Below, piece by piece: positions 56,464 to 64,000 of a stretch of DNA of 64,000 nt; position 1 is the first letter of the stretch, and each line of letters begins with the position of its first letter. Below the pieces are notes generated by a model. The model made no database searches. It had not been told where the DNA came from and saw nothing but the letters and a program-made list of their open reading frames with translations. The position numbers and the translations under genes are program-made. The DNA is from Leptospira haakeii (GTDB taxonomy: Bacteria; Spirochaetota; Leptospiria; Leptospirales; Leptospiraceae), in NCBI RefSeq assembly GCF_002812045.1, contig NZ_NPEG01000011.1:1-64000 (forward strand), in the 5' to 3' direction.

Positions 56464-57063
56464 ATGCGACGAGTTTCAATTTTCCTTTCGATGATATTCA
56501 TTTCCTTCTATTCCAATTGTAGAAGCCTTCCTTCTTATGATGCGCAATTGAGTTTGGGCAAAAGTCCTTCTAAATTTAAAACTTCTAAATACATTGTGTT
56601 CCCTTTTGAATTTGCAGAAGGTCTGGAATTAACCGACTCCCAGGAAAATTCCCAGAAGATTGTTTCTCAGAGAAATAGGGAGAAGGCCGAGAAGGCATTA
56701 TTCCAAGCTGGCTTTACTGTTTTAGAAAGAGGCAAGCTGGATAAATTGATCAACGAAATTACCTTAAGTAAGGCAGGTATAACCGAATCCGAAGGTTTGA
56801 ATTTAGGGAAAATAGTGAACGCAAACTCTGCTGTATTCGGAAAGATCACTAATTATTCCGTTGCAAGGCGCAGGCTTCGTAAACATTTCGTGGCTGAAAT
56901 TATCCTCAAAGGGGTGGATATTGAGACTGGGGAGATACTCTGGGAATCCACTTTGAAGGGTCATGCCCCTTTTACCAACGGACAGCAAACCTTCTTAGAT
57001 ACTGAAAATCGACTCTACGAAAGGTTTGTGAAAAAATTGCAGGAAAACGCGGGCAATCAATAA
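56464..57063 (+). CDS. CsgG/LpoB-like lipoprotein
   Basis: A lipobox leader (FISFYSNC) anchors a protein of about 180 mature residues. Its pattern resembles CsgG-type lipoproteins: the KYIVFPFEFAEG opening strand, a helix of repeated KAL residues, the FTVLERGKLDKLINE segment, then GKIVNANSAVFGKITNY, and DIETGEILWESTLKG. These domains form outer-membrane oligomers or bind peptidoglycan. The ATG at 56464 has AGGCGG upstream; an upstream TTG (56434) is less likely. A terminator with a GAAA loop follows. Confidence 0.75.
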   Translation: MRRVSIFLSMIFISFYSNCRSLPSYDAQLSLGKSPSKFKTSKYIVFPFEFAEGLELTDSQENSQKIVSQRNREKAEKALFQAGFTVLERGKLDKLINEITLSKAGITESEGLNLGKIVNANSAVFGKITNYSVARRRLRKHFVAEIILKGVDIETGEILWESTLKGHAPFTNGQQTFLDTENRLYERFVKKLQENAGNQ

Positions 57064-57190
57064 GGATTTCTAATCCTTTTAGTCTAGTTTTACGCCCTGA
57101 AATTTCTTTCTGAAGAAAATAAATAATTTCCTGTGGTGTGGCGTAAATTCTCTGCGTCGTATATAATGTATTTGCACCAGATGATTCAGG

Positions 57191-57219
57191 GCGGGATGGA
57201 AACATTCCGCTATTTTTTT
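57191..57219 (+). terminator. Intrinsic terminator
   Basis: GCGGGATG pairs with CATTCCGC around a GAAA tetraloop, followed by TATTTTTTTA. It ends the CsgG-like transcript. Confidence 0.85.
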
Positions 57220-57229
57220 ATATGGGCAT

Positions 57230-57257
57230 AAAAAAGCCCCGACATTACGTCGAGGCT
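57230..57257 (-). terminator. Intrinsic terminator for the Fe-S oxidoreductase
   Basis: On the minus strand AGCCTCGACG pairs with CGTCGGGGCT (one mismatch), followed by TTTTTT. It lies just past the stop of the gene at 57284. Confidence 0.78.
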
Positions 57258-57283
57258 TCCATTCAAAGATATTAAACTTTTTC

Positions 57284-59365
57284 TTATTTCAAGTTTTCCG
57301 CGACTAATTCCGCGATATCTTTTACTTTTACTTCTTCGATCTTTCCTTCTTGTTTTACCCCGTCTGTGATCATAGTGATACAGAAAGGACAAGCAGTTGC
57401 GATCGTAGTCGCTCCGGTATCCAGAAGCTGATTGGATCTCTTGAAGTTGACCCTTTCTCCATGCTCTTCCATCCACATCTGAGCTCCACCTGCACCGCAG
57501 CAGAGTCCTTTTGTGTGGTGGTCGACAGGTTCTGCGAGTTTTCCACCGGAAACCTTTTTGACCAGGTCTCTTGGGTTCTCGTAGTTGTCGTTATATCTTC
57601 CGATATAGCAGGAGTCGTGGTAGGTATACTTTCCAGCATTCGCATCTTCTGCAACGCCTACTTCGATCTTTCCGTCTTTCGCAAGTTCGTTGATAAACTC
57701 GGAGTGGTGGATTACTTCGAAGTTTCCACCGAACTGAGGATATTCATTTTTAATTGTGTTATAGCAGTGAGGACAAGCGGTTACAACTTTTTTCACATTG
57801 TATCCGTTCATTGTGTCCACATTAGATTGTGCTAATGTTTGGTAGAGATATTCGTTACCACCTCTACGTGCGGAGTCTCCGGAACATCCTTCTTCAGTTC
57901 CTAAGATACCGAACTTAACATCTGCTTTTTGCATAATCTTAACGAAGGATTGAGCGATCCTTTTGTTACGATCATCAAAAGCTCCAGCGCAACCAACCCA
58001 ATACAGAACATCCACATTGGAATCTTCTGCCATGGTTTTAACGCCAAGACCTTCTGCCCAATCCGCTCTGGAGTGTGCAGCAACTCCCCATGGGTTGGAG
58101 TTGTTTTCCATGTTTACGAATGCACCTTGTAATTCAGCAGGGAAGTTAGAATCAACTAGTACTAAGTGTCTTCTCATTTCCATAATCGCGTTCACTTGGT
58201 TGTTTCCAACTGGACAAGCTTCTACGCAAGCGTAACAAGTAGTACATCCCCAAAGAGCTTCTTCGGAAAGACCTTCGTATTTTCCGATTACAGAAGTGTC
58301 TAATGCAGCAACTGCGTCTGCAGCTCCTTCCGGATTTGTTTCTCTGATCTTTACAACTTCCGGCATTTTATCCATAAGCGCGTGTTTTAATTCCACGATG
58401 ATCGCTTTAGGATTCAGGACTTTACCAGTACGGTTTGCAGGACATTGCACTTGGCAACGACCACACTCGATACAAGAAAGTCCGTCTAAAAGATTTGGCC
58501 AAGGGAAATCTTCAGTTCTTGTAACTCCCCAAACAGCAGTCTCATCTTCTAAATTTAATTTAGAAAGAGCACCCTTAGGAGTATCTGATTGTAAGAAATA
58601 GTTAAATGGCGCGAAAATCAAGTGAGCGTGTTTGGATGTCGGAACATACAACATGAACGCGAACACAGAAAGAATATGAGTCCACCACATGATCTGGAAG
58701 ACCAAGTCAGCGGAAGAATATTCTATACCGATTGCTTCCCAAAAAGCCCCGATAGCGGAAGCGATAGGAGCTGCATCATGGAATGGGTTTGCGTATTCTG
58801 CTCCAACTGCTCTTGCACCTTCTCCCAATAGGGTAGAGAGCATGAGTAGTGAGATCATTCCTATTACGATTGCAGAAGCAGGAGAATGAACATCTAATCC
58901 TTTTGCTTTTTGGATCCAACGTCTCCATGCAAAGAATCCAAGTCCTATTAATACCAAAATAGAAACTACTTGAAGAGCAGCTTCATAATAATGGTTGGCA
59001 GTTTCGCCGAATAGACTTCCAACCAAGGTGAATTTGTAAGGATCATCCAACGCATATCCAAATACACCGGAGATGAACTGACTGGTAGTATGCAGTAAGT
59101 AAGTGACGAATCCGTAAAATACGAATGCGTGCATGATACCGCGTAATGGTTCTTGGAAGTTCTTTTTTTGTAAGATTACGTTTAATACGAAACTTTTGAT
59201 CCGGAATCCCCAGTTTTTATGTTCCAGGAAGTTTTCGGTTCCGTTTGCCTTTCTAGCATTAAATACAAGATTTAATCTGTAGAGAACGGCACGAACGAAT
59301 ACAACATTTGCTACTATAAATAGAGCCGTGAAGATCACGTGGAAGGCGATTTGAGAAATAGCCAT
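57284..59365 (-). CDS. Membrane-bound Fe-S oxidoreductase with CCG domains (EtfD/HdrD-like)
   Basis: The first ~265 residues contain several membrane segments of the nitrate-reductase-gamma type. They are followed by two [4Fe-4S] motifs (CIECGRCQVQCP and CTTCYACVEACP) and two CCG domains (VGCAGAF...EEGCSG, ACPHCYN...; DSCYIGRY, CCGAGG). This is the layout of proteins that pass electrons from electron-transfer flavoprotein or heterodisulfides to menaquinone. ETF genes are not in the window. At 693 residues it matches EtfD-like proteins. Start ATG 59365. Confidence 0.85.
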   Translation of the reverse strand: MAISQIAFHVIFTALFIVANVVFVRAVLYRLNLVFNARKANGTENFLEHKNWGFRIKSFVLNVILQKKNFQEPLRGIMHAFVFYGFVTYLLHTTSQFISGVFGYALDDPYKFTLVGSLFGETANHYYEAALQVVSILVLIGLGFFAWRRWIQKAKGLDVHSPASAIVIGMISLLMLSTLLGEGARAVGAEYANPFHDAAPIASAIGAFWEAIGIEYSSADLVFQIMWWTHILSVFAFMLYVPTSKHAHLIFAPFNYFLQSDTPKGALSKLNLEDETAVWGVTRTEDFPWPNLLDGLSCIECGRCQVQCPANRTGKVLNPKAIIVELKHALMDKMPEVVKIRETNPEGAADAVAALDTSVIGKYEGLSEEALWGCTTCYACVEACPVGNNQVNAIMEMRRHLVLVDSNFPAELQGAFVNMENNSNPWGVAAHSRADWAEGLGVKTMAEDSNVDVLYWVGCAGAFDDRNKRIAQSFVKIMQKADVKFGILGTEEGCSGDSARRGGNEYLYQTLAQSNVDTMNGYNVKKVVTACPHCYNTIKNEYPQFGGNFEVIHHSEFINELAKDGKIEVGVAEDANAGKYTYHDSCYIGRYNDNYENPRDLVKKVSGGKLAEPVDHHTKGLCCGAGGAQMWMEEHGERVNFKRSNQLLDTGATTIATACPFCITMITDGVKQEGKIEEVKVKDIAELVAENLK

Positions 59366-59461
59366 AGTTTTTCAGGTTACCCTTTGTATTTGGATGGTCT
59401 TTCATAGCAGGCTACTGATTAGGAGGCGCCCTGTCCAGGAAAAAAGATACTTAGTCTCTTT

Positions 59462-59475
59462 GTAGGAATTCCTAC
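59462..59475. repeat. GTAGGAATTCCTAC palindrome
   Basis: This second perfect copy of the 14-mer at 56362 lies in the gap between the divergent Fe-S oxidoreductase and mqnC genes. Confidence 0.65.
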
Positions 59476-59632
59476 ATGCATAGAAAAGGCCCGGTCCCTT
59501 CTTCCCTTAAATCGTGTACATATTTAACTGCGACTCAATCGCAATAAATGAGAATGTGATTTAAAAAGGACGTGCATTTTTGAAGAAATAGAAAACTTTG
59601 AAGAAGTTAAAGGAAGAAAACTTTCCATCCAG

Positions 59633-60733
59633 ATGAGCCGAATATTCCCAAATCATTCCACAGATTCTATATTAGAAAAATCCTTAGATGGAGAACGTAT
59701 TTCTCCCCAAGAGGCGCTGGAGTTATACGAGTTTGGAGACCATCTTAAGATTATGGCAACCGCTAGAACCTTGAGAGAAAGGGTTCTTCCGCATACTAGT
59801 GCCAGCTATACAATGTTCCGAGTGGTGAACTACACCAACTATTGCAATGTTGAATGTAATTTTTGTTCCTTCATGGATGAGATAGGAAATGGAAAAGGTT
59901 ACGTACTTTCTAAAGAAGAAATATTAGAAAAAATGGATTATGCCGTTTCGGAAGGAGCGGACCAAATGTTTTTGCAAGGTGGTGTTTATCCCGATCTACC
60001 TTTCGATTATTATTTGGATGTGATCTCTACCGTAAAATCTAAATATCCTGACATGCATATACGTGCATTCTCTCCTGTAGAAATTATCAATTTAGAAAAA
60101 ATCACAGGCAAATCTTTATTCGAAGTTTTGCAAATCTTGAAATCAGTTGGTTTGGATTCTGTTCCCGGAGCAGGCGCTGAAATTTTAACGGATAGAATGA
60201 GAAACATCATCTCTCCTAAAAAAGCAACCACTGAAGAATGGGTTCGTGCAATGGAAACTTGCCATGAAGCAGGACTTCTTGGAAGTGCAAATATCGTTTT
60301 TGGTTCAGAAGAAACTAAAGAAGAAGTGATAGAACATCTCACTGTCGTGCGTAATCTGCAAGATAGGACTGGAGGATTTCTTTCTTTTATTCCTTGGACA
60401 TTCCAACCTCAAACTAAAAGATTTAAAGTAAGAGCAGTTTCTACCCAAGAATATCTGAAAGTTCTTGGGATTTGCAGGATCTTCTTAGACAATATTAAAC
60501 ATATTGAAACTTCTGTGATGGTTCTCGGAAAAGGTGTAGGACAGTTGGCACTTACAAGTGGCGCGGATGATATCTCTTCCGTGGTGATTGAGGAGAATGT
60601 GCTACGTTCCTTCGGTTTAAAAACCGAAAAAGAAGCCATCAAGTTCCTGAAAGAAGGTGGATTTACACCTAAAAGAAGAGACCTTCTCTATAATTACGAA
60701 AGATATGAGGGAAGGGAACTTTCAGCAGTCTGA
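59633..60733 (+). CDS. mqnC: Cyclic dehypoxanthinyl futalosine synthase MqnC
   Basis: MqnC is a radical-SAM enzyme of the futalosine menaquinone pathway. The SAM-cluster motif [10 protein letters not shown] (CxxxCxxC), [12 protein letters not shown], and the late [13 protein letters not shown] match MqnC more than MqnE. The 366 residues are a full-length product. The ATG at 59633 follows an AAAGGAAG site. Menaquinone is presumably the quinone reduced by the Fe-S oxidoreductase on the opposite strand. MqnE is the alternative reading. Confidence 0.85.
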   Translation: MSRIFPNHSTDSILEKSLDGERISPQEALELYEFGDHLKIMATARTLRERVLPHTSASYTMFRVVNYTNYCNVECNFCSFMDEIGNGKGYVLSKEEILEKMDYAVSEGADQMFLQGGVYPDLPFDYYLDVISTVKSKYPDMHIRAFSPVEIINLEKITGKSLFEVLQILKSVGLDSVPGAGAEILTDRMRNIISPKKATTEEWVRAMETCHEAGLLGSANIVFGSEETKEEVIEHLTVVRNLQDRTGGFLSFIPWTFQPQTKRFKVRAVSTQEYLKVLGICRIFLDNIKHIETSVMVLGKGVGQLALTSGADDISSVVIEENVLRSFGLKTEKEAIKFLKEGGFTPKRRDLLYNYERYEGRELSAV

Positions 60734-60825
60734 TCTTTTCTTTTTAAATTGTAAATTTTTTTCAAAAATCCGAGTGACTTAAGTCCGTTAACCTTCCCAT
60801 ATAGATAGATTCGAACGGGGGAAGA

Positions 60826-61224
60826 ATGAAAAAATCTTTGAGCTCTAAAATACTGCAGTTATCCGCGATCTGCGGATTTTTATTCTGTGTATCGAATTGT
60901 TTGGATTCTCATAGAGAACGGATCCATATGGATACCGGAGTCAGTGTAAAAACCTTAGGTCCTCATAAATACCAATTCATAGCAATCGGAAAGGCCTCCG
61001 TTCCTTCCGTAGAAGAACAGGATTTTTTTAAAATGAAAAAGACTTCCTGCGAGGCCGCGAAATTGCAAGTTACCCAAAGATTGGATGAGTTAGAATCAGA
61101 CCAAAAACATAGACAATTCTTCCTGGAACAAAAGGAACAGAAATATTTTGGCGACGGGGAATACTGCGAACTTACTTATATATACGAACTTCCTCAGGCC
61201 AAGAAGCAGAAAGATCAACCATAG
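60826..61224 (+). CDS. Small lipoprotein
   Basis: This 132-residue product has a leader with a plausible lipobox (FCVSNC). The mature part is charged, has two further Cys (SCEAA and EYCEL), a Gln/Glu-rich helix (QRLDELESDQKH) and a Tyr/Phe-rich strand. No family is recognised. Its 3' end overlaps the end of the convergent cyclase gene by 53 bases. Confidence 0.75.
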   Translation: MKKSLSSKILQLSAICGFLFCVSNCLDSHRERIHMDTGVSVKTLGPHKYQFIAIGKASVPSVEEQDFFKMKKTSCEAAKLQVTQRLDELESDQKHRQFFLEQKEQKYFGDGEYCELTYIYELPQAKKQKDQP

Positions 61225-62422
61225 TATTTAGTTTAGTAGCTTCTACTATAGTCACTCTGTTTCGACCGGAGGATTTTGATTTATACAATCCTGAGTCTAT
61301 GGATTGGTATAAATCGTCGAAAGTAAAATCTTCGTCATAAGAAAGAATAGCTGCGCCTATGGATACTGTGATATTCACAGGTTTGTTATCCGAATCTCTG
61401 ATGGAAAGTGGATGAGACTCTACACCTTTACGCAAAGATTCACATAAAGTTTTTAAACTTTTAGGATCTACTGAATCTAAAAGAACACAGAATTCATCTC
61501 CGCCGATACGTGCACAAATGTCGGTGGATCTTACTCTAGATTTCATAACTGCAGAAAGAGTTTGGAGAGCATCATCCCCTGCCATATGTCCATACTTATC
61601 ATTGATCTCTTTTAAATGATCTAGGTCCAAGATCACAAGTGCCATTTGGAAACTATGGCGTTTTGCTCTCTTCTTGAAGATATCGAATTGTTCTATCAAG
61701 TATCTGCGATTATAAAGATCAGTCAGATCATCCAAATTGGAGATCATTCTGATATGCAGATTTTTTGCCTTTAGTCTCAGAACCGCGCCGGATAATTTCC
61801 TTTTATCACGGTAATCCATGGTTCTCCAATAATTCATGATCACATTCCCGAAAGTTCCTACAAACAAATAGGTTAGAAGGATGGGGAATTCTTGCATTGC
61901 CTCTACAGGAGAATCTCCCAAGTAGCATACACCTAAGAACATCAGACAGAATGCAAGGTTAGTGGCGACTGCAGTGGTAGTGGTTAACCAAAGAAGAAGG
62001 TTCATACTAAGCAAGATCGCGGATGCCTGGTGAAGATAGACATCATAGTGAACCTTATCGGAATATAGGAAAGGAAAGAATGAGATCAGAAGTGTAGAAG
62101 AAGTCCATACTTTGTAGAACTCCAGTTTTTTAGGGACCCAATCCTTTTTACGTGCATGTCTCCATAAGAATATGAGTGAAAGAATGATTAAAGTGATTCT
62201 GCTGGATTGTAGAAGGATCAGAGATTCATCTTCGAAGTCCCGCGAATTCGGCAGGAAATAGGTGATTAAACTGATTACAATACAAAGAGAATAGTGGGCT
62301 ACCAAGGATTGCCGGATTTCGCTCCAATTGGTCTCTAAAAATCCTTGGGGGTATCGATTAAAGAAGATCCGCTTTGATAGTAAGCGAATTCTTCGGTCTA
62401 TGCCTGGGAACCACTTGAACAT
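61172..62422 (-). CDS. GGDEF diguanylate cyclase
   Basis: Six or seven hydrophobic segments (about residues 35-190) precede a cytosolic GGDEF domain (about 250-405) with the active-site motif RIGGDEFCVLL, so it probably makes c-di-GMP in response to a membrane signal. The inhibitory-site RxxD is not seen. The N-terminus resembles 7TM-sensor types. The ATG at 62422 lies 17 bases from a strong inverted repeat in its leader. The end overlaps the lipoprotein gene at 60826. Confidence 0.88.
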   Translation of the reverse strand: MFKWFPGIDRRIRLLSKRIFFNRYPQGFLETNWSEIRQSLVAHYSLCIVISLITYFLPNSRDFEDESLILLQSSRITLIILSLIFLWRHARKKDWVPKKLEFYKVWTSSTLLISFFPFLYSDKVHYDVYLHQASAILLSMNLLLWLTTTTAVATNLAFCLMFLGVCYLGDSPVEAMQEFPILLTYLFVGTFGNVIMNYWRTMDYRDKRKLSGAVLRLKAKNLHIRMISNLDDLTDLYNRRYLIEQFDIFKKRAKRHSFQMALVILDLDHLKEINDKYGHMAGDDALQTLSAVMKSRVRSTDICARIGGDEFCVLLDSVDPKSLKTLCESLRKGVESHPLSIRDSDNKPVNITVSIGAAILSYDEDFTFDDLYQSIDSGLYKSKSSGRNRVTIVEATKLNTMVDLSASWPEEVRIYK

Positions 62423-62438
62423 ATGTTTTCATTTCCGC

Positions 62439-62467
62439 ATGGAAGGTTTTTTGGAAAAAACCTCCAT
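62439..62467. other. Hairpin in the leader of the cyclase gene
   Basis: ATGGA-A-GGTTTTTT and AAAAAACC-TCCAT form a nearly perfect 13-pair stem with a 2-base loop in the DNA of the diguanylate cyclase leader. It could be an operator, an mRNA hairpin controlling translation, or a residue of a small element. Confidence 0.45.
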
Positions 62468-62584
62468 AATAAGACCACGGTTCGCGCATAACGTGCCTTG
62501 GGGCAAGAAAGAATCAAACTAAGTCAAAAAAATTCCAGCCAAAAGATTGTGTCGACTTTGTCAGAAGAAAGGAATTCCAGTTTC

Positions 62585-62899
62585 TTATCCCTTTTCGGAT
62601 AGGTTTTTCAATATGGTCTTATCTACATAAAATGTTCCGAATGGAATGCTTGATGCCAAAAGTACAATCCAAGTCCTTTCTCTAAAACTCCAGGAGTGTT
62701 CGATCGAAAAATGAAACGTTTGGAGAATGAATAATAGGAAGAGTCCTCCGTGGATCGGGCCAACTAATTTGACTAAGTCAGGGATTCCAAGGCCGTATTT
62801 AAGAGGAACTCCGACTAGAACTAATAAAAGTAAGGAACTTCCTTCCAAAAACCCTAGAAGCCTGAGTCTTCCTAAATCGGTGCTAAAAAACTTTCCCAT
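62585..62899 (-). CDS. DUF3817 family membrane protein
   Basis: This 104-residue protein has three membrane segments, with LRLLGFLEGSSLLLLV, GPIHGGLFLLF and IPFGTFYVDK, which fit the DUF3817 pattern. The function is unknown. The ATG overlaps the preceding gene's stop, so it is the third gene of the TetR operon. Confidence 0.8.
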   Translation of the reverse strand: MGKFFSTDLGRLRLLGFLEGSSLLLLVLVGVPLKYGLGIPDLVKLVGPIHGGLFLLFILQTFHFSIEHSWSFRERTWIVLLASSIPFGTFYVDKTILKNLSEKG

Positions 62900-63366
62900 T
62901 AAAATCCTCTAAAATACGGCCTTTCTACGAATGGTGAAAAGGGCCAAGGTATTGCTATGAATATGAGTAAGAGTGAGGTTATAAACCAGAATAATAAACT
63001 TTTGAATTTTTCCTGGTTTTCCGTTTTTCTTTTGGCAATTGCGGATCCCAAAGTGAGTAAAATAACGGAAGCGATCATGAGGGAGATATGAGTAGAGCCA
63101 AAAAAGCGGGCTTCCGGAACAAGAATCGATTCTGCTTTATTTGCGAAAAATGATCTGACGATCGGGCTATAAAAATATAAGGTAAAACCGATTACCAATT
63201 GTAGGTGAGAAAGGGATATCACGAGTATTCGAAATAGATCATCTATTTTTCCAAAAGACCTTCTTCTTAAAAATCCCAAAAGGGAAAGACTTATGGAAAT
63301 TAAAATTACAACTAATACTACCCAGCGCACATGAGAGTGAATGATCAATAAATATGGATATATCAT
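62899..63366 (-). CDS. Four-TM membrane protein with conserved His
   Basis: The 155-residue product has four hydrophobic helices. His pairs at the start of the first helix (IIHSHVRW) and in the third (GSTHISLM), plus SHLQLVIG, suggest a heme-b or quinone site as in small cytochrome-b-like proteins. The family is uncertain. It is co-transcribed with TetR (4-base overlap) and DUF3817. Confidence 0.7.
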   Translation of the reverse strand: MIYPYLLIIHSHVRWVVLVVILISISLSLLGFLRRRSFGKIDDLFRILVISLSHLQLVIGFTLYFYSPIVRSFFANKAESILVPEARFFGSTHISLMIASVILLTLGSAIAKRKTENQEKFKSLLFWFITSLLLIFIAIPWPFSPFVERPYFRGF

Positions 63367-63998
63367 AGATTAGATTTTTTCCCTTTTTGTTTTTGGATCG
63401 GATAAGATCTATCTAATAGAGCTTGGAAGGCTTTCTCTGCGCGGCGATCCGCTTTCGGGTCTTTTAAAAAACGAAACGATGTATGATGGACCAAGTAAAT
63501 TCCACAAAGCTCCCATACAAATTGGTCCAAATCCAGATCAGATCTTAATTCTCCCAGATCCACGCAGTCTTTTGTGAACTTCTTTAAAAGGGCTCTCCAT
63601 TCCGATTCCATAGACAATAGTTTTTCCCGGACTGGACCTTTTGAATCATCTAATTCGAATAATCCTGCAGCAATAGGGCATCCTCCAGGAAGTCCTGCTT
63701 TTTTAGACCAACCCAGCCAGTGTTTTACCAAAGAACGAAGTCTAGGAAGTCCTTCCTTGGACTTTAATGTAGGCTCCAAAACTTTTGATTTAGAGAACTC
63801 CGCTGTATGATCCAGAATAGAAATTTGAATTTCTTCTTTAGAGCCGAAATGAGCAAACAAACCGCTCTTGGACAAACCGGAAAGTTCCGCCAAAGGACCG
63901 AGGCTTAAACCTTCCAAACCGGATCTACTTACGACTTGAAGTCCTTTCTCTAAAATACGATTCCTCGTTTCTTGGCTAAGTTTTCCGCCTGAGATCAT
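63363..63998 (-). CDS. TetR-family transcriptional regulator
   Basis: The N-terminal TetR helix-turn-helix is clear: TRNRILEKGLQVVSRSGLEGLSLGPLAELSG, SGLFAHFGSKEEI (residues about 10-60). The C-terminal ligand domain is of the TetR_C type, with a Cys in GGCPIAAG. It probably represses its own operon with the two membrane proteins downstream. ATG 63998 lies next to the window edge, so the exact start and promoter cannot be judged. Confidence 0.85.
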   Translation of the reverse strand: MISGGKLSQETRNRILEKGLQVVSRSGLEGLSLGPLAELSGLSKSGLFAHFGSKEEIQISILDHTAEFSKSKVLEPTLKSKEGLPRLRSLVKHWLGWSKKAGLPGGCPIAAGLFELDDSKGPVREKLLSMESEWRALLKKFTKDCVDLGELRSDLDLDQFVWELCGIYLVHHTSFRFLKDPKADRRAEKAFQALLDRSYPIQKQKGKKSNL

Positions 63999-64000
63999 AA

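Noticed and set aside
57350..57835. 161-residue + strand ORF opposite the Fe-S oxidoreductase
   Set aside because: Antisense shadow; the Cys/Val-rich translation arises from the codons of the CCG domains on the other strand.

Overview
The window looks like a stretch of chromosome from a spirochaete of the genus Leptospira. The evidence is moderate AT-richness, many lipoproteins with loose spirochaetal lipoboxes, frequent TTG/GTG starts, scattered two-component, chemotaxis and FapA-type genes, a futalosine-type menaquinone gene, and a PerR-like regulator without structural-zinc cysteines. I infer the genus from gene content only. The presence of icmF and the overall composition suggest a non-interrogans (intermediate or saprophytic) clade, but this is weaker. 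I see no phage, insertion sequence, CRISPR array, rRNA or tRNA. This is ordinary chromosomal backbone with a few accessory islands.

Layout. 1-5.2 kb: end of an unknown ORF that runs into a palindromic repeat, pdxJ (-), then a + strand cluster of a FYDLN zinc-ribbon protein, miaA (apparently with an ATT start), hfq, an SPFH-like protein, a mannose-1-phosphate guanylyltransferase and a 31-residue COX24/bS22-like basic protein, closed by a terminator. 5.3-9.2 kb: a membrane protein, cheW, a large TPR-like secreted protein, then two small minus-strand genes. 9.26-9.4 kb: a likely orphan + strand small RNA. 9.5-15.5 kb: a CBS-domain protein, a receiver-PAS-kinase with a decayed ATPase domain, class I aldolase, cysteine synthase and two secreted proteins.

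15.5-20.4 kb (-): the most unusual island. It holds a MbnP-like four-Cys lipoprotein, a MbnH-like di-heme enzyme, a lipoprotein and an outer-membrane barrel, preceded by a Cys/His-rich exported protein and a STAS protein. I read it as a copper-handling 'metallo-mystery pair' system. 20.4-23.8 kb (-): icmF, with a perfect palindrome (possible TetR operator) in the divergent gap to a PAP2 phosphatase and a polysaccharide flippase. 26.4-31.1 kb (-): a response regulator fused to an RsbW-type ATPase, and an operon pairing an intact HtrA-like protease with a catalytically dead relative. 31.3-40 kb (+ mostly): a rhodanese with both catalytic Cys positions changed to Asp, a sulfoquinovosidase-like GH31 lipoprotein, a DCC protein, an M23 endopeptidase, a HAD phosphatase, a Rossmann protein, an RluA synthase and a XRE-cupin regulator.

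40-54 kb: NhaD-type antiporter, PerR-like regulator, lipoamide dehydrogenase, a second copy of the palindromic repeat, a methyltransferase, a decayed-GGDEF protein with a CheX-like partner, an alpha/beta hydrolase, FapA, mtnA, a rhomboid protease, a CitE-like lyase and an atypical ornithine-carbamoyltransferase relative. 54.5-64 kb: prfC, a CsgG-like lipoprotein, a large membrane Fe-S (EtfD/HdrD-like) oxidoreductase, mqnC, a lipoprotein, a GGDEF cyclase, and a TetR operon of two small membrane proteins. The menaquinone gene lies divergent from the Fe-S oxidoreductase, which probably passes electrons to menaquinone, so those two plausibly serve the same respiratory chain.

Two repeat families recur in intergenic DNA: CACAGAG-type long inverted repeats (near 0.5, 43.9 and 52.1 kb) and the short palindrome GTAGGAATTCCTAC (near 8.5, 56.4 and 59.5 kb, with decayed copies inside the other repeat family).
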